From: Eleusine coracana subsp. coracana
Lineage: Eukaryota > Streptophyta > Magnoliopsida > Poales > Poaceae
Assembly: GCA_032690845.1 (NCBI GenBank)
Contig: CM064430.1
Location: 8,232,949 to 8,296,948 of the forward strand
Reading direction: 5' to 3'
Length of the DNA: 64,000 bases
In this document: piece by piece, positions 24,292-36,157 of the stretch
Layout: each line of letters begins with the position of its first letter
How positions within the stretch are numbered: position 1 is the first letter of the stretch
The notes under the pieces: model-generated
Database searches by the model: none
Told to the model about the DNA's origin: nothing
Seen by the model: only the letters and a program-made list of their open reading frames with translations
Position numbers and translations under genes: made by a program

Positions 24292-25150
24292 TTGCTAGAA
24301 TTATATGGGCTTGGCCCATTAGTATTTCAATAATTCCTAAAAAATCTCAAAAACCCATTCATGAGTGGTGGGAGTGCAAAGGTTTAGTCCCACATTGTTA
24401 GTAGAGATGGAGGGAGTGCAACTTATAAGGTTGGTTGCTTTAGCATCTCTTGCAAGTGTGTGAATAGAAGAAAGGAAGAACACACGCACGTGCTCGCTCG
24501 CCTCGCCAGGCCGGGCCGGGCCGGATGAGGCGGGGCATGGGCGATGGGTGTGGTCGCGCATCACCTGCGTGAATGGTCTGCTGAAATTCGATCTCTTGCC
24601 TTACGGGGCCACGGCTTCCTTTTATACTTTCTTGCTGTTGTGTGTCCAATATATTTAGATATGGATGGTTTTGGGACGCCCAACTCTAGCAGTCCCCCTA
24701 TAAATACATACGGGTACCACCACAAATCATATTATACAACTGCCTAGGGTTTTACCTCTTACTACTGTTGCACCGCCAAGACTTCTCCATTCCGATCATC
24801 GGCGTGCACCAGCGAATGGAAGAGTAGGTCTCCGGAACCATCGTCCTTTGTGATCCTGCATCGGGAGAGGGCGAATAAGATATTTGGGAAGCGCTCTGTG
24901 TGACTGCTTGATCGCTTCCTCATCTTTGTCAAGCTCGTCACCGCGGCTCGTTTTCCTCATCATCGAGTCGATCACACTCGCCATCACTAACAACGTGATA
25001 TTGCTGAACGTAGATTCTGTGATGTTGACTTACTTTAAAGACATGTCTAGATCTTGCATAGACTTGTCTAATTCACCATGTAATCTATTAATCATGTTTA
25101 TGATTTATTTTTAGATTAATATAAAACTAAATGTGCTAATTTATCCAACA
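24292..25150 (+). repeat. Right LTR of the copia element
   Basis: It follows GGTGGGGGA and aligns with the left LTR from GAATTATATGGGCTTGGCCC to TTATCCAACA. It keeps a TATA box (TATAAATA at about 24700). It is about 50 bp shorter than the left copy because of scattered deletions. Confidence 0.85.
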
Positions 25151-25797
25151 AGATTTATAGCATGGTAGGAGATGTTTCTATTAACAGCAAGACACTTATA
25201 ATGATCTCATGAATTTCAAGATCAACAAGTCTAGTCTTTCAAAGACACTCAGAGGGTAAGGCATGTGTTCATATATAGATGAGTACTCATGTGTGTAAGT
25301 CTCTTCACACTAGTGCACACGTTTCTTTTGTGCATCTAATTACCGGTCCCCTCTGTACACTAGACCGATGGTGATGTATGCATGCCAAGTGATGAGCTAT
25401 TTTCATTTGCAGATAAACAAAATGTTAAAAATAAAGATTAGACCAAGTGATGTATACATGCCAAGCGATGTTTATTTATATATATTCTCGATGTTGATAG
25501 GATGGCGTTTTTAGAGGATTTTAATGATTTGATTTTCCACTATCCAATTTTGAGATATGTCTTAACTAATGATTAGATCTAGCATTATATTAACAAACAA
25601 GCAAGTGTTTATGGTGCCTCGAACACCTAATTTTTTTGTTCAGTCGTCATTGCTCACAAATTGCACCAATATACCATCGTAATTCTTGTGTAATTGTGAG
25701 ATATAAAGATAAACTATAACTAGGATGTGAATAAAAAAGTCACAGGCAAAATTGTCTGAAATAAAGTGTTCCAACAATCTGCTGCTTCATCTTGAAT
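25151..25797. other. Intergenic, no gene seen
   Basis: AT-rich sequence with a short internal repeat (GTGATGTATGCATGCCAAGT at about 25371 and GTGATGTATACATGCCAAGC at about 25447). No coding potential. Confidence 0.5.
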
Positions 25798-26247
25798 CAA
25801 ATTTTGGTGGAACACACTATGATTCAGAGAATTCTTGTATGTGACACATTATGATTATTTAACACTTCTTTTCACAAAAAAAAATTGATCATTTAACAAT
25901 TATTTTTAAACTTTTATATTGAAAAATATAAAATATGTTAGAACCAAAAACTTTGCATTCGTTGTTGCATTCTACATCATAAAAATAGAGTTAGCATTTT
26001 TTTTATTGTTTGCATAGTTTGCTTAACAAATAAAATATTAAAACAATGAGCAAACAACAGAAATAATGGAAAACAACCTAACTCCATTTTTTAATGGTAA
26101 AAAGTGCAACAAATTATAGTTGTGCCAAGTTTCGAATTCTAAAGCATTTTATATATTAAGATAGAAAAGTTAAAAATAATTATTAAGCGATCATAATGTG
26201 CCACATATGGGAGTCCCTAGAATTGCAGTGTATTTCAGCTAAATTCG
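25798..26247. mobile_element. Foldback element (candidate) with inverted arms
   Basis: The left arm (25798-25870) and the complement of the right arm (26170-26247) share ATGTG-CACATTATGAT and flanking similarity (ACACT-ATT-CTAG/CAGAG). The middle is AT-rich. Termini and target duplication are not resolved. Confidence 0.45.
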
Positions 26248-26626
26248 ATTTTATTGTTGTGTTGAGGAGGAAGTCATGTTTGTTTGTGTGTTCCAGATAA
26301 TTTGACCAAATTCATATGATCTAAGGCTTCAAAACCCATGATTTTGTTTCCTTGTATTCAACATATAAGGTACAAATCGGAGCCATTAAAATTCAGGCAT
26401 TGGAGCCTTATGCTTTTCATTGTATAAAATGGAGATATCACATAATTTTGAAACATGTCTACTTCCTAGTGACAGGTCATGAAGTGATTAAACTTGTATC
26501 TATGTTGGTTAGGCTCCATGAGATGGGACTTTCCTATCAAACTCAAATCTCCATCTCAGTATGAGCGCTCTTAGTTATATATGGTTAATTAGTCTTCGTG
26601 TGGAAGTCAATGATCAATAATACTTA

Positions 26627-26937
26627 GGGTGCGTTTGGATGGAAGAAATGTTTTGGATTCTGAGCTGAATCAGTTGTATCAGCTCCAAACGGTTAAAATC
26701 TGAAACATTTCTCACCTGAATTACTCCAAAACATTTCTCAGTTTTGAATTAGGAATGATAATCACCTAAATAGGTGTTCTAAGTGATTCTAGTTCATTTT
26801 ATGAAACGCTTCACCGATTCTGGATCAATGGCAAAATGTTTTCAATAATTCTTCTATTTCGGGTTGTGAAATATTTGTGGCTTGAATTTGAAATATTTTT
26901 TATTCTCGATGAATCTGGAGTTATACCAAACACATTC
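26627..26937. mobile_element. Tourist-like MITE, 311 bp
   Basis: It starts GGGTGCGTTTGGAT and ends ATACCAAACACATTC (inverted GAATGTGTTTGGTAT). TTA lies outside both ends (26624-26626 and 26938-26940). The repeated phrases AAACATTTCTC and TCTGAAACATTT show internal self-complementarity. Confidence 0.8.
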
Positions 26938-27099
26938 TTAGCCATATGTAGTGACTTCATCAATCTTAAGATTTTTTGGCTCAATTTATCAGAAATATTA
27001 TTCATAGGAACAAAGTGCACGTGTGTGTGTTCCTAATAAGGAAATATAGGCTAGTGTAACTATGTACACTTTTTTTAAAAAAAAAAGCTGTTTAATAAA

Positions 27100-27289
27100 G
27101 GGATAATTATGATTTTACCTCTGATTCTAACCTTAATTATAATTTTACCCCTTGTTTATTGTAATTTTACCTCCAATAAAAGGTGAACTTTATCTTTAGT
27201 TTGAAAATCAGGAGTAAAATCACAAAGTTAAAAAATGAAAGTTAAATCACAATTGGACATCAAACAAGGGCAAAAAACGCAATAACCCC
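27100..27289. mobile_element. Small Mutator-type MITE, 190 bp
   Basis: The ends GGGATAATTATGATTTTACC and (inverted) GGGGTTATTGCGTTTTTTGCC match imperfectly. TTTAATAAA (27091-27099) and TTCAATAAA (27290-27298) flank it, a 9-bp duplication with one mismatch. The interior repeats ATTTTACC and its complement. Confidence 0.7.
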
Positions 27290-27318
27290 TTCAATAAAAA
27301 TGGATATCTCTTTACTAA

Positions 27319-27618
27319 GGCTTTGTTTGGATCCACTATAGTTTCTTAAAACTATTTTTTCTTTTACTAAAAAGTATTTTCTAAATAAAAATTAGATGGG
27401 TATGTTTGGATACTAGTTTTTATAATCTATAAACTAGCTTTTATAGTTAATTATATTGAAATAAGACAAAAACTAGCATTAGATGGATTGAGCCAGAATA
27501 TAGGTTTCTTAGAAACTCATAATCTGGTTTATAGAAACTGACATAAAAATAGCATGTTTGGAGACCCTCCAATTCTAGAAAACAGTTTCTTAAAAACTAA
27601 AGGGACCCAAACAAAACC
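27319..27618. mobile_element. Tourist-like MITE, 300 bp
   Basis: It starts GGCTTTGTTTGGATCCACTA and ends AGGGACCCAAACAAAACC, with AGTTTCTTAAAAACT-type inverted segments next to both ends. TAA flanks it at 27316-27318 and 27619-27621. Confidence 0.78.
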
Positions 27619-27621
27619 TAA

Positions 27622-28990
27622 ATATATCTGTCACACTTTTCTGATTTCCTTTCTTTAGTAAAAGATGTGTAAACTGTTCTTGTTGTTAATTCTATATAAA
27701 TATGGAAGTTTGCAAGATTGTTAAATGATATATAAACACTCGCTAAAAAAGGTAGGGGGGGGGGGGCAAATCCCATGATAAGGAAAAGGCATTTGTTGTT
27801 GTGAGATGTTTTCCAAATTTGTGCATATCGATTCGTCAAATCACATGAAGATCAAGCCGATTTCCAGGGAAGTAACAGTCCAGACTGCTTAGCCTTGAAC
27901 AGGGCCAGCACAGTGATCACTCTCGTCCCACACGGAATATATGGATCGGAGTGCATTAGAAAACGAAGAATCTAGGATCTTTCCAAAAACGAGCCCATAC
28001 CATGGCCGAAACCGCATTCGTTGGACTCGTCCAGGGAGGAATCGCGCATGCTTGGGACCAAGCATCTCTCCCGCTTAATTGCTGTGTTAAAATTAGTGCG
28101 TGCTCTTGGGCCAGGCGGTCAGTACATGTGATGTGGAAGTCAGCGTGCATGCATTGTGTGCGTGGTCTTGTGTGGACCAAACCAAAGTGAAAAATTTTCA
28201 AGACACGCCCGCTGTCCTATTTGCGTCCGGGATTGACCGAGCTTCGAGATTGACGAGTTACCAATTAGTAGTAGGATTATTTTCTAGCCAGCTTTGAGCA
28301 GGAACCATAACAACATATCTAAAAAAATCAGTCCTGAAGATGAGTAGAAAAAGAAAACGTCCACTGAAGCTGAAAGTTTAAAGTAAAAAAGGGAAGATAT
28401 CGCGAACCTATTAGGTGCCTCGAGAGGCTAAAAAAGGGAAGATAGAAACGCTATTGTTGGCTCCTTTTTTTCTCTCTTTTACTAGTGAGGTTGATCTTTT
28501 TTTAATAATATTACATCGTAGTATATATCATCCACTATATATCACAGTGCTGTAAGAATTATTTGTGACCACTTTAACTAATTTCAAAAAACAAAAGCAG
28601 GAGTGCAAGATCATATGAAAAAAAAAAGGGCAGGAGATTATATGTTCTCGACTCTCCGGCGGGAACATTATACGCTTCATGTTTCAATAACCTTAACTTT
28701 TGAGTTTAGCGACTCGATCAGCCGGTTCTATATCGATCTACTGTATTCATGCCAACTCATCCGCTAGCTTAGGCTATAACTCACAAAAATGACAGACGGT
28801 TCACTTATATTTCTATATTTTGAAATTTCCTTCAGCGAAGATCAACTGGTGTTCCATACAGTACTGTATTCAGCAGGAGTCGCGATATTAATCCCACGAG
28901 AAGCAGCTTCCCGGGACGGACCAAACTTGTTTTTCTCGCCTTCAGTCCTCTCTTTCCTCTTGTTTTTTTAGTAGTATTATATAATTCGTC
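27622..28990. other. Upstream region of the DXS gene
   Basis: No gene is seen. It contains a 12-bp G run near 27757 and unique sequence of mixed composition. The part nearest 29000 is expected to hold promoter elements of the DXS gene. Confidence 0.5.
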
Positions 28991-28997
28991 ACTTTAC

Positions 28998-29030
28998 GAC
29001 GTCACTCCCTCATCCAACGCGCCTATTTAA
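28998..29030 (+). promoter_or_regulatory. DXS core promoter: GACGTCAC box and TATTTAA
   Basis: TATTTAA at 29024-29030 is a plausible TATA box, about 200 bp before the start codon and followed by a CT-rich leader. GACGTCAC at 28998-29005 is an ACGT-core element of the kind bound by plant bZIP factors. Functions are inferred from motif and position only. Confidence 0.55.
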
Positions 29031-29226
29031 ACCCGCATCCCCTCTGCTTTCCCTTCAGCTACTCTACCTCCTCCTCCGCCTCCGCGCAGCGCCCGGGGCT
29101 AATCAGGCTTCAGTTCTCTAGCTACCTCAGGCAGCTAGCCGCAACTGTAACTAGCTAGTGTGGCCATACCGGCAACCCTGCATCTAGCACCTGTAATAAC
29201 GAAGAGATTATACATATATGTCTCCA

Positions 29227-31689
29227 ATGGCGCTCCAGGCATCGACGCCTTCCGCGTTCCTCGCGGTCCCGACCACCGCCCACGCATCTTGCCGGCGGCA
29301 GGTACGTACAACCTCAATCATTGGACGATTGCATCTTCCGGTCTTCATGCCGCGCGGCCTCAATCACTGGACGGATGCTCTGTTCTGTTCCTCGTAGAGT
29401 CGAATGTTTAGGTTACTGAAGGATTTTCGTTTTTTTGTTCTCTGTCTGTGCAGTTTCATGTGCGCGCAAGCTCCGGCAGCGTGAACGATGGGACTAACAA
29501 GGTGATGATACGGAGGGAGGCTAGCACGGGCACATGGAAGATCGACTACTCCGGCGAGAAGCCCGCGACGCCTCTTCTTGACACGGTGAACTACCCGATC
29601 CACATGAAGAACCTCTCCATCCCGGAGCTGGAGCAGCTGGCGGCGGAGCTCCGCGTGGAGATCGTGCACTCGGTGTCCAAGACGGGGGGCCACCTGAGCT
29701 CAAGCCTTGGCGTGGTGGACCTCGCCGTGGCGCTGCACCACGTGTTCGACACCCCCGAGGACAAGATCATCTGGGACGTGGGCCACCAGGCGTACCCGCA
29801 CAAGATCCTGACGGGCCGTCGCGCCCGGATGCACACGATCCGTCAGACCTCCGGCCTCGCGGGCTTCCCGAAGCGCGACGAGAGCCCGCACGACGCGTTC
29901 GGTGCTGGCCACAGCTCCACGAGCATCTCGGCGGCGCTGGGCATGGCCGTGGGCCGCGACCTCCTGGGCCGGCGCAACCACGTGGTGTCGGTGATCGGGG
30001 ACGGCGCGATGACGGCGGGGCAGGCGTACGAGGCCATGAACAACTCGGGGTACCTCGACGCCAACATGATCGTCATCCTCAACGACAACAAGCAGGTGTC
30101 GCTTCCGACCGCCACGCTCGACGGGCCGGCCAAGCCCGTCGGCGCGCTCAGCCGGGCCCTCACGCGGCTCCAATCCAGCACCAAGTTCCGCAGGCTCCGC
30201 GAGGCCGCCAAGAACGTCACCAAGCAGATCGGCGGCCCGGCCCACGGCGTCGCCGCCAAGGTCGACGAGTACGCGCGCGGCATCATCAGCCCGCCATCGT
30301 CCGGGCCCGGGTCCTCGCTGTTCGAGGAGCTCGGGCTCTACTACATCGGGCCCGTCGACGGCCACAGCGTCGAGGACCTCGTCACCATCCTCGAGAAGGT
30401 CAAGGCCATGCCGGCCCCCGGGCCGGTGCTCATCCACGTCGTCACGGAAAAGGGGAAGGGCTACCCGCCCGCAGAGGCCGCAGCGGACCGGATGCACGGC
30501 GTGGTCAAGTTCGACCCGTCCACGGGGAAGCAGTTCAAGCCCAAGAGTTCTAATAAGCCCACGCCGCTGTCGTACACGCAGTACTTCGCGGAATCACTGA
30601 TCCGGGAGGCGGAGGCGGACAGCAAGGTGGTGGCGATCCACGCGGCCATGGGCGGCGGGACCGGGCTCAACTACTTCCAGAAACGGTTCCCGGAGCGGTG
30701 CTTCGACGTGGGCATCGCGGAGCAGCACGCGGTGACGTTCGCGGCGGGCCTGGCCGCCGAGGGCCTCAAGCCCTTCTGCGCCATCTACTCCTCCTTCCTG
30801 CAGCGCGGGTACGACCAGGTGGCCCACGACGTGGACCTGCAGCGCCTGCCCGTGCGCTTCGCGCTGGACCGGGCCGGGCTCGTCGGGGCCGACGGGCCCA
30901 CGCACTGCGGGGCCTTCGACGTCACATACATGGCCTGCCTGCCCAACATGGTGGTCATGGCCCCCGCCGACGAGGCCGAGCTCATGCACATGGTGGCCAC
31001 CGCCGCCGCCATCGACGACCGGCCCAGCTGCTTCCGGTTTCCGAGGGGGAACGGCGTGGGGGCCCTGCTGCCGCCTGACAACAAGGGATCGCCGCTCGAA
31101 ATCGGGAAGGGGAGGGTGCTCGTCGGAGGGAACAGGGTGGCGCTGCTCGGGTACGGGGCCATGGTGCAGTCGTGTTTGAAGGCGGCGCAGGCGCTCAAGG
31201 AGCACGACGTCTACGTCACGGTCGCCGACGCGAGGTTCTGCAAGCCGCTCGACACGGAGCTCATCAGGCAGCTCGCCGCGGAGCACGAGGTGATCGTCAC
31301 CGTCGAGGAGGGAGCCATCGGAGGGTTCGGATCACACGTCGCGCACTACCTCAGCCTCACGGGCCTACTCGACGGACCGCTCAAAGTAAGTTCACAACTC
31401 CACGTCAGTTTTACCAAGACCTTTTTCCTAGCCATTTCACTAACTAAGCTCATTTTTTAACAGTTTAAGCTTTTGGGTGAGTTCATGCCATTGTGTTTGT
31501 CGCAAATTAAGACTAACTATGCTCTTTTTTGTTATTTTGCAGCTGCGATCCATGTTCCTGCCAGACAGGTACATCGACCACGGCGCGCCACAGGACCAGA
31601 TCGAGGAGGCAGGGCTGACGCCGCGGCACATCGCCGCCACTGTGCTCTCACTGCTGGGGAGGCCATTGGAGGCCATGCAGCTCAAGTGA
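29227..31689 (+). CDS. DXS: 1-deoxy-D-xylulose-5-phosphate synthase, plastidial (class II DXS)
   Basis: Condenses pyruvate and glyceraldehyde 3-phosphate to DXP using thiamine diphosphate, the entry step of the plastid MEP pathway. Exons are 29227-29301, 29454-31385 and 31543-31689, all with GT-AG introns and phases that join, giving 717 aa, the normal size. The first 25 codons plus the Ser/Arg-rich start of exon 2 form a chloroplast transit peptide. Visible motifs: KTGGHLSSSLGVVDL and GAGHSSTSISAALGMA (cofactor-binding His residues), GDGAMTAGQAYEAMNNSG with a later NDN (thiamine-diphosphate and Mg site), GIAEQHAVTFAAGLA (catalytic Glu, transketolase domain) and a C-terminal transketolase domain ending in the small exon 3. 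An in-frame ATG at 29218 would add three residues; 29227 (MALQAS) matches related grass proteins as I remember them. Sequence type fits the stress/secondary-metabolism DXS class rather than the housekeeping DXS1. Confidence 0.95.
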
Positions 31690-31741
31690 ATCGCCATTTG
31701 TTCATTTTTATCACCACAAACACATACACAGTCAATAGATA

Positions 31742-31747
31742 AATAAA
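31742..31747 (+). terminator. Probable DXS poly(A) signal
   Basis: AATAAA occurs 53 bases after the DXS stop codon in an A-rich context. It is the nearest canonical signal. Confidence 0.5.
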
Positions 31748-34463
31748 ACTGAATCAAGCACATGATCAATGTGGAGATCTCCATGCATGTGTTCTGTCAG
31801 CTGCATCCCTACCCCCTGCTCTTAACCGCTGCCACGTACGTACCCTAGATGTACCTGCAGCTAGCTGCTTGTCCGAGGCAGAACAAGCAGCCAAGTCCCA
31901 TGTGTATATGTCTTTTGGCATGCTGCAATGCTTACAAATGCTAAAAGATAAGGGGTGTGTGTCCTCCTCTGAAGCTGATCTTCGCAGTGACATAAGCATG
32001 CATGGCTTCACATGGTGTACGTTTGTTCCATTTGTATAGATGACAATCATATATGAAAAAAAGAGCATGTAACACTCACTACTGTCTCTATAAATATAAA
32101 CAAGAGGAGATGGATGAGTTCTTGTCTGCAGAGAATGGGTCATGGCATTTGGGAATTGTGATCTCCTCCCGATCCCGTTTTGGTTTTGTCCTGGTGCTAT
32201 CCCGAAAATCAAGGAATCATGGGAGTGGAAGGCTTAGCATCTAGAGTATGTCACTGAGGGGCATTATATTATTCCCAGGTGCCTGATTTTTTTAAAGATA
32301 ATAACGTCTGGACACTCTTCAAGTTGCAAGTACTAATTGTAAGTACTTCAGAGATTCCTCACGAGTGATGCCACAGCAAGACGACACGGATGAACACAGA
32401 CATGTGTATAGATGCAATCGAGATAAAGCTTATGTGCAAGGTTTTCTGATGTTAGCAATTGCCACAATGAGTAATGATTCGCATATGCTTCTCAAATTAA
32501 AAATAGAGTTTCACGCATGGAGCCACGGGCTTAATGAAAATACACAGTACATTACTAGACAATGTTCAGGCTTAAACACGGAGCTCAGCTTTTATGCTTC
32601 CAATGCTGCAATGTTAACAACATTTTATATAAAATTACCAATAGTATTATAGCATGAGAAGGCAAGTAAATTTCAGCGTTCAGACAAGATTGTTGTTGGT
32701 AAGCAAAATTGACATTCCAGTAACTCAGTGCTCTACTTTTGTGCTCGTTGTTATTGTCGCTAACAACTTTAGGTATATCGACATTCTAGCCTGCGCCTGA
32801 CGCAAGATTATTGTTAAAAGTCCAGCCATATGAGCACATTATTGTTACTCATCTCCCTTGTTCTTTCTCTAGCCCCCACCGCTCTGCATCTCCCTCTTCT
32901 TCTCCCCCTATCTCTCCTTCATTTGCATGGAGTCCCAGTTGGGAGAGGGGGCTTAAGCTCCCCTTAGCCACCCCCCCCCCCCCCCCTTTGATTCCAATCA
33001 ATCATCACTCTATCTTATCTTACAATCAATGTATTTCGAGAAAAACACAGTAATCATCCTATTACATCACATGAAAGAATTTCAACACAGACTAAAAATG
33101 TGACACACAAATTTTTAAGTGATGGAGAAAAGCATTGTTAAGTGATGGAGAAAATGTTCAACAAAGGATATGATCATAAATTAGTTGCAAAAAAAGGAAC
33201 TGAGGAATTTATCTGTCGAATCTACCAAACAAGATGTCATGCGCTACAAGCCAAAATTCTTGTGGTTTTTACAATAACAGTGACTGTAACTCCAAGTTTT
33301 TTTTAAAACAATGTAATTGTCCAGAACTGAACAGCTGCATCAATTTCTCGTCTAATGATTTAGACAATTCAGAAGTCAATGTGGCTAAGCAAAAATTAAA
33401 ACGAGAAACCATTGTTCCACAGCATGAGTTCCTAGTGACCAGACTTCTAAAGCACCCTCTTTACATGGACCTCTCATGAAGACTTTGGAGCTGGAAACAT
33501 ACTGACCACACAGACCAGGCCAACTTTTCAAGCCCTGTTTATAACTCACATGTTTTGAATCCACTTACACGTTCTGAAAACATGGGTGGAAATTTTGTCA
33601 TCCTTGGTATTCGTCTGCAACGTCTTACTGTCCCCATTGGTTGATGAAAGCAGCAGGGAAGTTTCAGAGAGAGTTCAAAAACAAACAGCACGTCGTAATA
33701 TCATTATCATGAGGGAAACTTTCATATCATGCAAATTTTTACATCGAATAAATTAATTCACATGAGAAAGCTGCAGATTGTGACAAGACCGTAACATTCA
33801 GTTAGACCAAAGAACCAAACGTTAAGGCCTTTTTTCAGAAAAAAACAATGGAGATTATTGACTTCAGCTCTGAGGCATTCCTCAAGACCACATGGAAGTT
33901 GTCGTCTGGATCAACAGTTTTAGCTGATGACAAATTTGACGCTGGCAAGCAAGACTGTGAAGTGTGGAAGTATTAACTGCAGTAAGGACAACAGCGTTGT
34001 GACAGTAATAACTGCTAAGAACAACTCAGCGTGAAAGTAACTGGTACGGAATCTGGAGGATTTTCCATGCATATGCTGTACGAATTGTAAAATGAGAAAA
34101 ACAACGAGTAATTAGTTTTTTCCAGATGAAAAATGATGTTTAACATGTGTTCTGTTGTTTGTAATCGTGAAATGATTGTGAAACAGGGCAATGTCAAGCA
34201 GAATATTTCTTTATTGAGTTTACCTTTGTAGCTTTGAAGTCATTAAGCTGCTTGATATTGATCTTTTCTCAAAGAGTCAAAGCGGCAGTTAAGCAGAATA
34301 TTTCTTTATTGGGTTTACCTCTGGCTTTATAGTTATTAAGCTGCTTGGTATTTGTCGTTTAGGACTCCATCAATTAAAGAGGTATAGTGATTTGGTTATA
34401 AGTTGCATTGTTGGTGCATATTTGATTCAGTGATGCGCCTGTGCCATCAAGGGAATAAGGAAC
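31748..34463. other. Intergenic, no supported gene
   Basis: Contains the end of the DXS 3' region, a C-run of about 16 bases at 32971-32986, and unique AT-rich sequence. TAAGCAGAATATTTCTTTAT occurs twice (about 34195 and 34294), a short local duplication. The small open frames show no recognisable protein. Confidence 0.5.
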
Positions 34464-35432
34464 GGTTAACTATTCATGCCATTATAATTTTTATGAGTTG
34501 GAAATATGTCACTAAATTTTCGGAAATCGGGTGAGTGCTATTAAACTTTGTTCAAAGTTAGAAATATGCCATTATGTATGTTTTGAGGTGTTTTAGACCC
34601 ACTTACAGGCTTACGTATTTTCGTATGTCCGAGTCTACCCCTACCTTATCCCTTTGAGCTATTACCTTGCCGGAACATATCGTATGGCCACGAACGGTGG
34701 CGAGCCCGGCGGCAAGCAACGGCGGTGTGCGGCGGCGACCAATGTCGACTCCGGAGTCTGGTCCCCGACCGCGAGTACTGCCACGCTGAGCAGCGCCATG
34801 GCTGGCACGGTGCGCTCGTGAGGAAGTCGAAGAGCGAGGACGCGGCAGCCGATGCGAAAGGACGGCGGGTCCTCCGGGTCATCCAGCGACGAGGGGCAGG
34901 GGGAGGGAGGCAGCTCGAAGGCGGACATCGCTGGGTTCTCTAACAATGAATCGAGGTGGGTAGGCAACATCGAGTCCAGGTCCATGGCCGCGCTTGGATT
35001 CCTGGAGGTGTCCTCTCATATTTGGTTCAGAGATTGAATCAGCGAGGAGGAACGGGGACAGAGCACCTCGATCTATTTCGGGAGGAGTGAGGAAGAACGG
35101 AATAACACCACTCAAATGGAGCTCAAATTGGCCAGCAATTCCTCACTTGCTTTGCACCGAGTTGACCTCCTCAGCCATGAGGCACTGTCGAAGCTCGATC
35201 TATTTCGGTCAGGAAGAATGGAGGCACGGCTTCTCTGATAGAGATAAGACAGGGGTAAACTCGGATATACGAAAATGCATAGGTCTGTAAGTGGGCCTAA
35301 AACACTTCAAAATGTATATAATGACATATTTTCAATTTTGCACAAAGTTTAATGGCACCCATCTAATTTTTGAAAGTTCAGTGACATATTTCCAACTCGT
35401 GAAAATTATAATGGCATGAATCTAGTTAACCC
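34464..35432. mobile_element. Pack-MULE-like element, 969 bp, with GC-rich cargo
   Basis: Long inverted repeats of about 190 bp (34464-34651 and 35241-35432) share GTTAACTA, TTCATGCCATTATAATTTT, AGTTGGAAATATGTCACT, ATTAAACTTTG and CCCACTTACAG. The interior (34655-35240) changes abruptly to GC-rich, gene-like composition with short open frames on both strands, as in elements that captured host gene fragments. The captured source was not recognised. No clean 9-bp target duplication was found, so the class is inferred from structure. Confidence 0.65.
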
Positions 35433-36157
35433 AACATTTTATAGAAATTCAGATAAGCTATATTCTTAGGACAAAGCAACAGAAGTCTTATGTTGTAATA
35501 AAAAGGTTTTACTTAGGACAAAGCTAGAGGTACTACTAATTTGAAATGAAAGGAGGATTATTTTCTGGATAAACCTTTTATACTCGTCTTTTTTAATGAC
35601 CTTTATCTTGTGAAAGTTCCGTTTTTAATGTCCTTTTTCAGTGGCCTTGGTGGTATACTTCAGCGCTGAATGGAGGAATATGCATCAATAATGCGATAAG
35701 TCGCGTAGGAGGATGATGGCAAAACAGTGGGCTTATTCTTTGCAGGCTTTAATTTTCTTCTTTGATTTGGGCATTTAAGCTTCAAGTCACCTGATATGCC
35801 AAGTCATGGGCTGGGCTTGAAGCAGAGTGTTCAGCGGGTCATGTGTTCGTTGGGCCGGCGGCATGAAGAAAATGATGAGATCATCTGTTGAAAAAGAAAA
35901 ATTTCGCAGAGTAGTTCCCCGAAGGAACACCAAACTACTAGCATCACACCATTTTGTCAGTATCATTGTAGGGGCATTTAAAAGTTTTTGTATCGGTGCC
36001 AAAGCATCCACATATGCCCGTATCCTGATCAACACGACAGAGTTGTTGATCTTGATCTTAGTCTCACTATGGTTACTGAACCATGACCCAACACTTCAGT
36101 ACCTTACTAAATAGAGTCGTTGAAGAACAGGTTGATCTCCTAGAAGAAACACAGTAG
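35433..36157. other. 3' flank of the NPF gene, no gene seen
   Basis: AT-rich unique sequence between the Pack-MULE-like element and the 3' end of the NPF transporter gene. No coding potential is supported. Confidence 0.5.

Larger units (their letters stand above)
16223..25150 (+). mobile_element. Degenerate Ty1/copia retrotransposon with two nested insertions
   Basis: Two similar LTRs (about 16223-17135 and 24292-25150) enclose remains of gag, protease, integrase and reverse transcriptase in the copia order. The polypurine tract GGTGGGGGA directly precedes the right LTR. Both LTRs end in TTATCCAACA. The coding parts contain many stops. Two unrelated elements (18445-20927 and 22418-23549) are inserted in pol. 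Without them about 5.3 kb remains, with RNase H mostly lost. No matching 5-bp target duplication was found outside the LTRs, which fits an old insertion or imprecise end placement. Confidence 0.85.

Noticed and set aside
27757..27768. G-run as a G-quadruplex
   Set aside because: A single homopolymer run without the repeated spaced G-tracts; more likely slippage.
30594..31286. Long minus-strand frames opposite DXS (also at 29700-30497)
   Set aside because: They mirror GC-rich third positions of the DXS exon; the Arg/Gly/His-rich translations are antisense shadows.
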